A stretch of DNA of 64,000 nt from an uncultured Lachnospiraceae bacterium (GCA_910587635.1 CAJUNB010000011.1:1-64000), one strand, 5' to 3'; shown: positions 44,110-53,325, counted from the stretch's first letter. The notes: generated by a model from the letters alone, not told the origin. Numbers and translations are program-made.

Positions 44110-44655
44110 GTGACCAGTATTATGATTGTTTTTTCCAAAGTGGAAGATGCCAGAAGCATTAAAAATATTCTGGTGCGCAGCGGTCACTCTGTTACGGCAG
44201 TTTGTGTTACGGGTGCACAGGCCATCAGCCATGCGGATGGATTAAATGACGGCATTGTCATATGCGGGTATCGGATGGCAGATATGATTTTTTCCGAGTT
44301 AAAAGATAATCTTCCGCCAGGCTTTGATCTGCTCCTTCTGGCATCCCAAAATGTGATCGAAGAATATTCGGGATGCGACTGTCTGTCTCTGGCAATGCCT
44401 CTGAAAGTGCATGAGCTCATCGATACTGTGGATATGATGGTGCAAAACACTGAGAGAAAACGCCGACATAAAAAAGAGATACCGAAACAGCGAAGATCGG
44501 AGGATGTGGCTTTGATCGGAGAAGCCAAGGAACTTTTGATGCAGCGAAATCATATGACAGAGGAAGAGGCTCACAGATATATTCAGAAATGCAGCATGGA
44601 CAGCAGTACGAATATGGTGGAGACGGCGCAGATGATATTGTCTTTAATGAGATAA
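44110..44655 (+). CDS. ANTAR domain RNA-binding antiterminator with degenerate receiver
   Basis: GTG start at 44110 after GGGGAGAG; 181 residues. The N-terminal 115 residues have a receiver-like pattern, but the acidic pocket reads IVFSKVED and the phosphoacceptor strand reads IVICGYRM, with Cys or Gly where Asp is expected, so phosphorylation is unlikely. The C-terminal three-helix ANTAR domain is clear: AKELLMQRNHMTEEEAHRYI followed by the Asn-rich TNMVETAQMIL. ANTAR proteins bind paired hexaloop hairpins and prevent termination. Its position after glnA and the hairpins before glnA suggest it controls nitrogen genes. Confidence 0.9.
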   Translation: MTSIMIVFSKVEDARSIKNILVRSGHSVTAVCVTGAQAISHADGLNDGIVICGYRMADMIFSELKDNLPPGFDLLLLASQNVIEEYSGCDCLSLAMPLKVHELIDTVDMMVQNTERKRRHKKEIPKQRRSEDVALIGEAKELLMQRNHMTEEEAHRYIQKCSMDSSTNMVETAQMILSLMR

Positions 44656-44796
44656 CAGCAGGATATGCAGAGGAATCAGCAATTTTACCTCTTTTCTGTC
44701 CGGGCAATAACGGTTATACTGGAGAGGAAGAACCGAAAATGCGATAGATGATCGGAAAAGAAAAGGACATGCGTCGATAGGAAGGCGGAAAGGATT

Positions 44797-45660
44797 ATGA
44801 AGTTTACAAAAATGCACGGATGTGGTAATGACTATATCTATATTGACGGTGCCAGAGAGTGTATTCCACAGGAGAAAAAAGCGGAAGTAGTCCGTTTCTT
44901 AAGTGACAGACATTTTGGAATCGGAGGGGATGGGGTGATCTTTATCAATCCTTCCCATGAGGCGGATTTTGAGATGGAGATGTATAATGCGGACGGCAGC
45001 CGGGCCGAAATGTGTGGTAACGGTATCCGCTGTGTTGCCAAATATGTTTATGACAAAGGGATGATCGATCGGGAGCAGTTTTCAGTCATCAGTGCCGGTC
45101 AGGTGAAACATATTACCCTGGAAACCGAAGAAAAGAAAGAGGGAAGAAGAGCAGTTACTGCCAGAGTCAATATGGGTAGTCCGATATTGGCGGCCAGGGA
45201 AATTCCGGTTGTTTCTTCCGGGGAAAAGGTGATCGGAGAAGAGATTATTGTGGATGGAAAAATATGGCATATGACCTGTGTCTCTATGGGCAATCCGCAT
45301 GCTGTAGTATTCGTTGACGATGTCAGGCATTTTCCGATCGAGACTGTAGGACCGTTGTTTGAAAATCATGAAAAATTTCCGAAGCGTATCAATACAGAAT
45401 TTGTTCATGTCATCGACAGAGGACATGTGGAGATGCGGGTATGGGAACGGGGAACAGGAGAGACTCTCGCCTGTGGTACCGGCTGCTGTGCTACGGCGGT
45501 AGCCTGCGTGCTGAACGGGCTGACGGAAAGAGAGGTGACCGTTCACGTGCTGGGGGGAGATATTTTCGTCCAGTGGAATGAGGCGGAAAATACGGTTTAT
45601 ATGACCGGGCCGGCAGAAACAGTATTCGAAGGGGAGATTGCATGTTCCGGGAAGCTATGA
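44797..45660 (+). CDS. dapF: Diaminopimelate epimerase
   Basis: ATG at 44797 follows GGAAAGGA; 287 residues. The two catalytic cysteines are in MCGNGIRC and ACGTGCCA. MKFTKMHGCGNDYIYID is the standard N-terminus. It converts LL- to meso-diaminopimelate for lysine and peptidoglycan synthesis. dapL follows after 44 bases, so the last two steps to meso-diaminopimelate are encoded together. Confidence 0.96.
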   Translation: MKFTKMHGCGNDYIYIDGARECIPQEKKAEVVRFLSDRHFGIGGDGVIFINPSHEADFEMEMYNADGSRAEMCGNGIRCVAKYVYDKGMIDREQFSVISAGQVKHITLETEEKKEGRRAVTARVNMGSPILAAREIPVVSSGEKVIGEEIIVDGKIWHMTCVSMGNPHAVVFVDDVRHFPIETVGPLFENHEKFPKRINTEFVHVIDRGHVEMRVWERGTGETLACGTGCCATAVACVLNGLTEREVTVHVLGGDIFVQWNEAENTVYMTGPAETVFEGEIACSGKL

Positions 45661-45704
45661 GAGAGAAAAAGAGAAAGTATTGACAGGATAAAGGAGAGAA
45701 AAAG

Positions 45705-46919
45705 ATGGTAAAAGTAAACGACAATTATTTAAAACTGCCGGGCAGTTATCTGTTTTCCACCATAGGCAAAAAAGTGAATGCCTATGCGGCTGCAAACCCT
45801 GATAAGAAGATTATCCGTCTGGGAATCGGTGATGTGACACAGCCTCTGGCACCTGCGATTATTTCCGCATTACACAGTGCAGTGGATGAGATGGCTCAGG
45901 CGGATACTTTCAAAGGATATGCGCCGGATCTCGGCTATGAGTTTTTGCGCAACGCCATTGCGGAGAACGATTATAAGGCAAGAGGGTGTGATATTTCTGC
46001 GGATGAGATCTTTGTATCTGATGGGGCAAAATGTGATTCGGGCAATATTCAGGAGATTTTCAGCGTGGACAATCGGATCGCTGTCTGTGACCCGGTCTAT
46101 CCGGTCTATGTGGATACCAATGTTATGGCAGGCAGGACAGGCACTTATGATGCTGCTTCCGAGACGTGGAGTGATGTGATCTATATGCCCTGCACGGCTG
46201 AGACAGGATTTGCCCCCCAGCTTCCGAAGGAGACACCGGATCTGATCTACCTTTGTTTCCCGAACAATCCTACTGGCTCTACTGTGACAAAGACACAGCT
46301 GCAGGAATGGGTGGACTATGCCAACAAAGTAGGCGCCGTTATTATTTATGATGCGGCCTATGAGGCGTATATATCGGAAGCGGATGTACCGCACAGCATT
46401 TATGAGTGTAAGGGAGCCAGGACATGTGCAATCGAACTCCATTCTTTCTCCAAAAATGCCGGATTTACAGGGGTACGGCTTGGCTATACAGTCGTTCCCA
46501 AAGAGTTGAAAGTGGGAGATACGCAGCTCCATGCACTCTGGGCAAGACGCCATGGCACGAAATACAATGGCGCTCCCTACATCGTGCAGCGTGCCGGCGA
46601 GGCTGTCTATTCTGAAGAGGGAAAGGCACAGCTGAAGAAGCAGGTAGCTTACTATATGAACAATGCGAAATATATTCTGGAAGGATTAAAGGATGCCGGC
46701 TATACGGTTTCCGGCGGTGTGAACGCCCCCTATATCTGGCTGAAGGCGCCGAAGGGCATGAGCAGCTGGGAATTCTTTGATTATTTACTGGAAAAGGCAA
46801 ATGTGGTGGGCACACCGGGCTCCGGCTTTGGCCCAAGCGGAGAGACTTATTTCCGCCTGACCGCTTTCGGCAGCTATGAAAATACGGTGGAAGCCATTGA
46901 CAGAATCAGAAAGCTGTAG
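45705..46919 (+). CDS. dapL: LL-diaminopimelate aminotransferase
   Basis: ATG at 45705 follows AAAGGAG; 404 residues. It is a PLP transaminase of the DapL type: LPGSYLFSTIGKKVNAY at the start, LGIGDVTQPL, FVSDGAKCDSGNIQE, FPNNPTGS, and the PLP lysine in SFSKNAGFTGVRLGY. It makes LL-diaminopimelate directly from tetrahydrodipicolinate, bypassing acylated intermediates. Together with dapF it forms an operon ended by a strong terminator. Confidence 0.96.
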   Translation: MVKVNDNYLKLPGSYLFSTIGKKVNAYAAANPDKKIIRLGIGDVTQPLAPAIISALHSAVDEMAQADTFKGYAPDLGYEFLRNAIAENDYKARGCDISADEIFVSDGAKCDSGNIQEIFSVDNRIAVCDPVYPVYVDTNVMAGRTGTYDAASETWSDVIYMPCTAETGFAPQLPKETPDLIYLCFPNNPTGSTVTKTQLQEWVDYANKVGAVIIYDAAYEAYISEADVPHSIYECKGARTCAIELHSFSKNAGFTGVRLGYTVVPKELKVGDTQLHALWARRHGTKYNGAPYIVQRAGEAVYSEEGKAQLKKQVAYYMNNAKYILEGLKDAGYTVSGGVNAPYIWLKAPKGMSSWEFFDYLLEKANVVGTPGSGFGPSGETYFRLTAFGSYENTVEAIDRIRKL

Positions 46920-46931
46920 CAAATAACAGAA

Positions 46932-46965
46932 AAGCAGGCCGATGCAAATCAGGCCTGCTTAATTG
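46932..46965 (+). terminator. Intrinsic terminator after dapL
   Basis: AAGCAGGCC 46932-46940 pairs perfectly with GGCCTGCTT 46952-46960. It also serves the convergent minus-strand gene as a bidirectional stop. Confidence 0.82.
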
Positions 46966-46991
46966 CTGTATCTTCGGAACGAGTTTGCTGA

Positions 46992-47720
46992 CTAAATCAG
47001 AGAGCTTGACTGTGCATGTACAAGATCCAGATAGAAATTGGTGAGGATGACTTTCGTGTAGGGAATCACCCAAAACAGGGCGATGCCGCAGGAAAGAAAG
47101 CCAAGAAGATAGTAGGGTATGAGGGTGACGCAGATATAAAAAAGGCGCCCCTTATGCCCTTTCATTATATTACGGCTTCCTGACATGATCTGTCTGACGG
47201 AATAGCCTGGGAAATCCAGCATAATATAGTATGCCTGGGAATAGAGCAGAGAAACGATGACATAGATAATACCGCCGATCACAAGGGTGATACTGCATAG
47301 CAGGAACATCACAGGGGACTCCTGTTTCTCCAGCAGAAAGGTAAAGACCATACAGGGAATCAAACCGATCAGCTGCATGACAAGGATGAGAAAACGCACG
47401 GCAATGGCCCGGTCCGCATGGAAACGAAAGCCCGAAAACACATCGGATATATAATAGGAACAGTTGCATACGAGATTCAGATAGAATCTGGTCAGTCCTG
47501 CCTGGAAAATGCCGGAGAGCACATCCAGGATAATCAAAATCGCATAGGAAAGTATAAATCCGGCCGTCGTTGTTTCATCTGTCAGAAGAGAACAGAGCAT
47601 GGTAACGGCGCTGGTAATAATGCCCACTGTGAACTGAGCGCCGATTGCAGGACCGTATTTTCCCAGGAGCTGTTCTTTGGAAAGAGATTTCAACTGGGCG
47701 GAAGAAAGACATATATTCAT
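46992..47720 (-). CDS. DUF975 family membrane protein
   Basis: The 242-residue product has about six membrane segments and the DUF975 pattern: an amphipathic N-terminus (LSKEQLLGKYGPAIGAQ), an early LDVLSGIFQAGLTRFYLNL, and a C-terminal QAYYIMLDFPGYSVRQIMSGSRNIMKGHKGRLF. Function of the family is unknown. It stands alone after two other minus-strand genes. Confidence 0.82.
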   Translation of the reverse strand: MNICLSSAQLKSLSKEQLLGKYGPAIGAQFTVGIITSAVTMLCSLLTDETTTAGFILSYAILIILDVLSGIFQAGLTRFYLNLVCNCSYYISDVFSGFRFHADRAIAVRFLILVMQLIGLIPCMVFTFLLEKQESPVMFLLCSITLVIGGIIYVIVSLLYSQAYYIMLDFPGYSVRQIMSGSRNIMKGHKGRLFYICVTLIPYYLLGFLSCGIALFWVIPYTKVILTNFYLDLVHAQSSSLI

Positions 47721-47769
47721 GTAAATTATTCTCCAATCTGTAATGCCAATAAATTTTGCCTGATGTAAA

Positions 47770-48228
47770 TCAGACGGCGATATCGATATTCATGCCGGAG
47801 TAGATCGTGGAATCGGCAATTTTTTTCCCTTTCTGATAAGGATTTTTTTCGTTATAATATTTGATCTGGGTATTGGTTTCCCCACCGGATACATAGGTCC
47901 TTCCACATTCGGGACAGACCGCCGTACGGACAGAAACAGAAGCAGACATTACCTTGCCACCTTTCATGGCGGCTTTTTTAAAGGCGTTGCTTACATGCTC
48001 CTGCTCATGGGATCTGACACGGCTGCCGGCTGCGTTGGGAGAAATGTGGGCAGCTGATTTGAAAGAGACCATTTCATCGGAACCGTCCTGATATTTTCGA
48101 TTTTTACAGGTCTGACATTCTGCCGGTGAAGATTTCCTGCCGGAAGATTTGACCACAGATTCTCCATAATTAGTTATCGGACGCACAGTTCCTTCATCTC
48201 TGATGCCACTGATTGCCATACTGATCAC
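47770..48228 (-). CDS. Small putative metallopeptidase-like protein with HExxH and paired CxxC
   Basis: The 152-residue product has two CxxC pairs (CQTCKNRKYQDGS near 40 and VCPECGRTYVSGG near 110) and between them VRSHEQEHVSNA, where HEQEH fits the zinc-binding HExxH form. The spacing resembles SprA-like/putative metalloprotease CJM1_0395 proteins, but is shorter. No signal peptide. The start codon overlaps the stop of the next minus-strand gene by four bases, so they are co-translated. Activity is inferred only. Confidence 0.7.
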   Translation of the reverse strand: MISMAISGIRDEGTVRPITNYGESVVKSSGRKSSPAECQTCKNRKYQDGSDEMVSFKSAAHISPNAAGSRVRSHEQEHVSNAFKKAAMKGGKVMSASVSVRTAVCPECGRTYVSGGETNTQIKYYNEKNPYQKGKKIADSTIYSGMNIDIAV

Positions 48229-48659
48229 CTCATATTTACTGAAAAAGATTCATCGGATAAATCAAATTCAAATGGTTCACCATAGATTTCTTCATAACTT
48301 CTGTTAAATTCGTCCATAAATTCCTGCTTATAATCGTCTGAATTAATAAATAGACAGAAGATAAATACAAAGAGAAGACATATGGCGGCAAGGCTGCAGA
48401 TAGATGTGATAAATCCGGCCTTTGCATGGGCTGAGAGCTTTTTGTTTCTGCCCTTGGAAAGAAGTGCCAGAACGATGCTGGTACTTGTCAGAATAAAGGG
48501 CAGGAATGGGAAAAAGGGTAAAAAAAGTAAAGAGACAGCCCCGGTTATACCTGTCGCCATGGCCGCTGTAGACATTCCGTTTTCTTTTTGGGGAATGGGA
48601 CGGACATAAATGGGCGTATTGTTTTGTATGTTATTTTGCATTTGATTATGAAAATCCAT
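48225..48659 (-). CDS. DUF4190-like small membrane protein
   Basis: The 144-residue product has an Asn/Gln-rich cytoplasmic start, two membrane hairpins (about 30-65 and 78-105) with a KGRNKKLSAHAKAGFITSI loop between them, and an acidic tail. This layout is that of DUF4190-type proteins. It is first in a two-gene minus-strand unit with the HExxH protein. Confidence 0.68.
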   Translation of the reverse strand: MDFHNQMQNNIQNNTPIYVRPIPQKENGMSTAAMATGITGAVSLLFLPFFPFLPFILTSTSIVLALLSKGRNKKLSAHAKAGFITSICSLAAICLLFVFIFCLFINSDDYKQEFMDEFNRSYEEIYGEPFEFDLSDESFSVNMR

Positions 48660-48830
48660 ATTGCCACTCCTTTACAACGTATCGTAACACTTTTCTGATG
48701 AGAATACAAGTAAAATGCCCTGTGAAGCAGGAGAAACGCGCGGAGGGCGACAGAAATCCGGCGCAGGGAGGGCTTGCAATTGTGTGGGATTTTCCAGTAT
48801 AATGGAAAAACAGGTAAAGGAGTTACGTTT

Positions 48831-51233
48831 ATGGATATTATAGGAAAACTGAAAGAAGAACTGAAAGTAGAGAAATGGCAGATAGAAGCGGCAGTGGCGC
48901 TGATCGATGAGGGAAATACGATACCTTTTATTTCCCGATACCGGAAAGAGGCCACCGGAGCATTGAATGATGAAACGCTGCGGGATCTCCATGAGCGCCT
49001 TATGTACCTGCGTAATCTGGAAGACAAAAAGACGCAGGTCATTGGAAGTATTGAAGAACAGGGGAAGATGACAGAGGAACTGAAAGAGAAAATACTGGCG
49101 GCGGAGACGCTGGTGGCAGTGGATGATCTGTATCGGCCCTACAGACCGAAAAGAAGGACAAGAGCCAGTGTGGCAAAGGAAAAGGGGCTGGAACCTCTTG
49201 CAGAATTGATTTTAGCTCAGGAAACAGAAGGGCCTATACTGGAAGCGGCTGCCGACTATGTGAGTGAAGAAAAAGAAGTGAAGACACCTGCGGAAGCATT
49301 ACAGGGAGCTGAGGATATCATTGCCGAGCGTATTTCGGATGAGGCACAGTACCGGGCCTATATCAGGAAGGTTACCTTTGAGGAAGGAATGATTGTAAGT
49401 GCGGCCAAGGATGAAAAGGCCGAGAGCGTTTATGAAATGTATTATGACTACAGCGAAGCTGTGTGCAAAGTGGCAGGACACAGAGTTCTGGCGCTGAACC
49501 GGGGTGAAAACGAGAAATTCCTGACAGTGAAGATAGAAGCACCGGTGGAACGGATTGTGAGGTATCTGGAAAAACAGGTGATTACAAAGGAAAATCCTGT
49601 GACAGAGCCTGTGCTGCGGGAGACGATAGAAGACAGTTACAGCCGCCTCATTGCTTCTGCCATTGAGAGAGACATTCGAAATGAGTTGACAGAAAAGGCA
49701 GAGGATAATGCGATTACGGTGTTTGGCAAAAATCTGGAGCAGTTGCTGCTGCAGCCGCCTGTAGCCGGAAAGACTGTACTTGGCTGGGACCCGGCTTTCC
49801 GTACCGGCTGTAAACTGGCAGTAGTGGACGGTACGGGAAAGGTACTGGATACAAAAGTGATTTATCCTACGGCTCCCCAGAATAAAGTGGAAGAGGCAAA
49901 AGCCGAACTGAAGCGGCTTATTAAAAAATATAATGTAGATTTAATATCTGTTGGAAATGGAACTGCCTCCCGGGAGTCGGAGCAGGTCATTGTTTCTCTG
50001 TTAAAGGAACTGGACAGACCGGTGCAGTATGTCATTGTCAATGAGGCGGGGGCTTCGGTCTATTCGGCCAGCAAGCTTGCCACAGAGGAGTTCCCTGAAT
50101 TCGATGTGGGGCAGCGAAGTGCGGCTTCCATCGCCAGGAGATTGCAGGACCCCCTGGCGGAACTTGTGAAGATCGATCCTAAATCCATCGGTGTGGGTCA
50201 GTATCAGCACGATATGAATCAGAAAAAACTGGGAGAAGCTCTGCATGGTGTTGTGGAAGATTGTGTCAACAGAGTGGGCGTGGATTTGAATACAGCTTCC
50301 GCCCCTCTTTTATCTTATATTTCGGGCATTACGAAAGTCATAGCCAAAAATATTATTGTCTATCGGGAAAACAATGGCAGGTTTACCAATCGGAAGCAAC
50401 TGCTGAAAGTGGCAAAACTGGGACCAAAGGCATATGAACAGTGTGCCGGATTCTTGCGCATTGCGGGAGGTGACAATCCTCTGGATGGGACGAGTGTCCA
50501 TCCAGAATCCTATGAAGCTGCAGAAAAACTGCTTCAAAAACTGGGGCTGACGATGGAGGATGTAAAAGAAGCCCAGAAAAAGGCAGCATCAGAAAAAGGG
50601 ACAACGGGAGGAGGAAACGGCAGCAAAGGACGGAAAGAAGCAGTCGGTAAACCGAAGCAAAATAAGATCGTCATACGTAATACCAATACAGCAATGGGAA
50701 AGGCTCTGGCGGCGGCAATGAGTGGTATGGTGCTGGAGGCAGGACCAAAAGAAGTATCTGAAGACAGACAAGCAATTTCCAGAGGAAACAGCAGTACGGG
50801 GAATCTGGAGAGGCGCGTCGGGGATAAGAAAAAACTGGCCGCCGAACTTGGTATCGGGGAGCTGACGCTGACAGATATTTTAAAAGAGCTGGAAAAACCG
50901 GCAAGAGACCCCCGGGATGATATGCCGGCCCCCATTCTCAGAAGTGATGTGCTGGAGATGAAAGACCTGAAGCCGGGGATGGTGCTGAAAGGGACGGTCC
51001 GCAATGTGATTGATTTCGGGGTATTCGTGGATATCGGCGTCCATCAGGACGGTCTGGTTCATATTTCCCAGATTACGGATAAGTTTATCAGGCATCCCCT
51101 GGAGGCAGTCAGTGTGGGAGATGTGGTGGAAGTACAGGTCCTTGGTGTGGATGTAGCAAAAAAGAGGATATCCCTGACGATGAAAATAAAGCAGGGGCAG
51201 GATTTTTCAGAGCAGGTAAAGGAGAAGCGGTGA
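48831..51233 (+). CDS. tex: Tex family RNA-binding protein
   Basis: ATG at 48831 follows AAAGGAG; the 800 residues match Tex: the opening WQIEAAVALIDEGNTIPFISRYRKEATG, a YqgF-like domain (GWDPAFRTGCKLAVVD near 320), helix-hairpin-helix repeats (LLSYISGITKVIAKNI), and a C-terminal S1 domain (LKPGMVLKGTVRNVIDFGVF). A low-complexity insert rich in Gly, Ser and Lys (about 590-690) separates the HhH part from S1, making this copy longer than usual. It acts in RNA metabolism in the cytoplasm. It overlaps the next gene (TGATG). Confidence 0.94.
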   Translation: MDIIGKLKEELKVEKWQIEAAVALIDEGNTIPFISRYRKEATGALNDETLRDLHERLMYLRNLEDKKTQVIGSIEEQGKMTEELKEKILAAETLVAVDDLYRPYRPKRRTRASVAKEKGLEPLAELILAQETEGPILEAAADYVSEEKEVKTPAEALQGAEDIIAERISDEAQYRAYIRKVTFEEGMIVSAAKDEKAESVYEMYYDYSEAVCKVAGHRVLALNRGENEKFLTVKIEAPVERIVRYLEKQVITKENPVTEPVLRETIEDSYSRLIASAIERDIRNELTEKAEDNAITVFGKNLEQLLLQPPVAGKTVLGWDPAFRTGCKLAVVDGTGKVLDTKVIYPTAPQNKVEEAKAELKRLIKKYNVDLISVGNGTASRESEQVIVSLLKELDRPVQYVIVNEAGASVYSASKLATEEFPEFDVGQRSAASIARRLQDPLAELVKIDPKSIGVGQYQHDMNQKKLGEALHGVVEDCVNRVGVDLNTASAPLLSYISGITKVIAKNIIVYRENNGRFTNRKQLLKVAKLGPKAYEQCAGFLRIAGGDNPLDGTSVHPESYEAAEKLLQKLGLTMEDVKEAQKKAASEKGTTGGGNGSKGRKEAVGKPKQNKIVIRNTNTAMGKALAAAMSGMVLEAGPKEVSEDRQAISRGNSSTGNLERRVGDKKKLAAELGIGELTLTDILKELEKPARDPRDDMPAPILRSDVLEMKDLKPGMVLKGTVRNVIDFGVFVDIGVHQDGLVHISQITDKFIRHPLEAVSVGDVVEVQVLGVDVAKKRISLTMKIKQGQDFSEQVKEKR

Positions 51234-51976
51234 TGGCGGAGAAGACGCTGCTGGAGACAGTGACGGAGAATGCGGTATTTGTGGCGGAATTTGCAGGTAT
51301 CGTAATCGTGATGGTGGCTGTAGCGTATGTAATGGAGAAAATGGCAAAGAGACGTGACGGGAGCCGGGAGCGTATTCTGAGTACGAGAAAGGTAGCTGTC
51401 TGTGGTATGTTTTCGGCGATTGCAGCGGTCCTGATGGTGATCGAAGTGCCCGTTCCCTTTGCGCCTCCTTTTTACGGACTGGATTTGAGCGAACTGCCGG
51501 TGCTGATCGGGACATTTGCTTTCGGGCCGGTGGCGGGCGTCCTGATTGAATTCTGCAAAATCCTGTTGAAAATTATTTTCAAGCCGACGACAACTGCATT
51601 TGTGGGAGAACTGGCTAATTTTGTCATCGGGTGCAGTTTCCTTTTGCCGGCATCAGCTGTCTATCTGTTACATAAAACGAGAAAAAATGCAGTCATTGCA
51701 GTGACAGCGGGGACGCTTTCCATGACAGTATTTGGGACTGCTTTCAATGGTATTTATCTGCTGCCCAAGTTTGCCCAGCTGTTTGGCATGCCTTTGGAAC
51801 AGATTGTAGCTATGGGGACACAGATCAACGGGTCCATTGGCAATATTACGACTTTTGTCATTTTTGCGGTTGCTCCGCTGAATTTGTTAAAGGGCGGACT
51901 TGTTTCTGTCATTACGATGTTCCTTTATAAAAAGATCAGCCCTATTTTAAAGGAAGGGACGAAAAATCAGAAATAA
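51233..51976 (+). CDS. ECF transporter S component, probably riboflavin (RibU-like)
   Basis: The start at 51233 overlaps the tex stop. The 247-residue product has an N-terminal anchor helix, then about six helices of an S component: TRKVAVCGMFSAIAAVLMV, FYGLDLSELPVLIGTFAFGPVAG (RibU-type), and FVGELANFVIG. It captures a vitamin and uses a shared ECF energising module, which is not in the window. No FMN riboswitch precedes it; it is expressed from the tex operon. Riboflavin is inferred from the FYxLDxSE pattern. Confidence 0.8.
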   Translation: MAEKTLLETVTENAVFVAEFAGIVIVMVAVAYVMEKMAKRRDGSRERILSTRKVAVCGMFSAIAAVLMVIEVPVPFAPPFYGLDLSELPVLIGTFAFGPVAGVLIEFCKILLKIIFKPTTTAFVGELANFVIGCSFLLPASAVYLLHKTRKNAVIAVTAGTLSMTVFGTAFNGIYLLPKFAQLFGMPLEQIVAMGTQINGSIGNITTFVIFAVAPLNLLKGGLVSVITMFLYKKISPILKEGTKNQK

Positions 51977-52027
51977 AATAGCGGTAACGTTTGATTCAAA
52001 CTGTTTGTCTGAAAGGAGGACGATCGT

Positions 52028-53056
52028 ATGAAAACAGTGACACTTGGCAAGACAGGAATGACAGTGAACAAAAACGGGTTTGGGGCGCTCCCCATGCAGA
52101 GAGTTTCTGTGGCGGAGGCGGTAAAGCTGGCGCGGAAAGCCTACGAAGCCGGTATTACTTTTTTTGATACAGCCAGATTTTATACGGACAGCGAAGAAAA
52201 GCTGGGCGCGGCTTTTGACGGTATGCGGGACAAAGTATATATCGCCACAAAGACAGGGGCGCAGACCGGGGAAGGGTTCTGGGCTGATCTGAAGACATCC
52301 CTTGGCAATCTGCGGACGGACTATGTGGATCTCTATCAGTTCCACAATCCGGGATTCTGTCCGAAACCGGGAGATGGCAGCGGGCTGTATGAGGCGATGC
52401 TGGAGGCTAGGGAAAAAGGGATGGTCAGACATATCGGGATTACCAATCACCGCCTGTCGGTGGCTCAGGAAGCAATCGATTCGGGGCTGTATGAGACGCT
52501 GCAGTTTCCTTTCTGCTATCTCAGCGGAGAGCAGGAACTGTCCCTTGTGAGACAGTGCAAAGAAAAGCAAATGGGATTTATCGCCATGAAAGCCCTGTCC
52601 GGCGGCCTGATTACAGATTCGGCGGCGGCCTATGCGTTTCTGGACCAGTATGATAATGTACTGCCGATCTGGGGCGTACAGAGGGAAAGGGAACTGGATG
52701 AATTTATTTCCTATATCGACAATCCGCCGACCATGACAGAGGAAATAGCATCTGTTATCGAAAAGGACAGGGCGGAGATGAGCGGTGAGTTCTGTCGGGG
52801 GTGCGGATACTGTATGCCGTGTCCGGTGGGAATCGAGATCAACAACTGTGCGAGGATGTCCCTTTTGCTGCGCCGTTCCCCTTCGGAGGGCTGGCTGACG
52901 GAAGAAGTACAGGGGAAGATGAAAAAGATCGAAAACTGCCTCCATTGCAATCAATGTAAAGGGAAATGCCCCTATGGGCTGGATACCCCTTCCCTTTTGG
53001 AAAAGAATTATGAGGACTATAAAAAGGTGCTGGCAGGAGAGGTCAGCGTGAAGTAG
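52028..53056 (+). CDS. Aldo/keto reductase with C-terminal 4Fe-4S ferredoxin-like domain
   Basis: ATG at 52028 follows GAAAGGAGG; 342 residues. The barrel part has GFGALPMQR, FFDTARFYTDSEEKLG with the catalytic Asp and Tyr, and VDLYQFHN. The C-terminal part carries cysteine clusters CRGCGYCMPC and CLHCNQCKGKCPYG, consistent with two 4Fe-4S centres and electron transfer from ferredoxin. Such fusions are common in anaerobes. Substrate unknown. Confidence 0.92.
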   Translation: MKTVTLGKTGMTVNKNGFGALPMQRVSVAEAVKLARKAYEAGITFFDTARFYTDSEEKLGAAFDGMRDKVYIATKTGAQTGEGFWADLKTSLGNLRTDYVDLYQFHNPGFCPKPGDGSGLYEAMLEAREKGMVRHIGITNHRLSVAQEAIDSGLYETLQFPFCYLSGEQELSLVRQCKEKQMGFIAMKALSGGLITDSAAAYAFLDQYDNVLPIWGVQRERELDEFISYIDNPPTMTEEIASVIEKDRAEMSGEFCRGCGYCMPCPVGIEINNCARMSLLLRRSPSEGWLTEEVQGKMKKIENCLHCNQCKGKCPYGLDTPSLLEKNYEDYKKVLAGEVSVK

Positions 53057-53100
53057 GCAGGAAACAGACAGCGGGAAGAGACTGGAAAGGAGAACAATAA

Positions 53101-53325
53101 ATGACGCAAATAATCAGGTATTTCAAAAATATCATCGGCGCGGCCGTGGCGTTTTTCAGCAAAGACGCGGCTGTCGTAGCGGTAGTGGGCGGGGCGGATG
53201 GCCCTACTTCCGTGTTTCTGGCAGGGAAAATTTCCCATATAAGTGTTCTGGGGATGACGATAGTCGGGATTTGTGTACTGATTTTGATTTTTTTGATGAT
53301 TATGAAGAGAAGAAACAAAAATTGA
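53101..53325 (+). CDS. Orphan small protein resembling a fragment of Na+-decarboxylase beta subunit
   Basis: ATG at 53101 follows AAAGGAG; 74 residues. It contains VVGGADGPTSVFLAGK, the hallmark segment of the OadB/GcdB beta subunit of sodium-pumping decarboxylases, flanked by an N-terminal amphipathic part and a C-terminal membrane helix. The full subunit has over 350 residues and about nine helices, so this is either a remnant or a reused module. No alpha or gamma subunit is nearby. It has its own ribosome site and no internal stop. Confidence 0.65.
   Translation: MTQIIRYFKNIIGAAVAFFSKDAAVVAVVGGADGPTSVFLAGKISHISVLGMTIVGICVLILIFLMIMKRRNKN

Noticed and set aside
42895..44232. 445-codon minus-strand frame opposite glnA
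   Set aside because: Long antisense frame caused by codon bias of glnA; no recognisable domain.
51150..51233. FMN riboswitch before the RibU-like gene
   Set aside because: The gene overlaps the end of tex and there is no leader.
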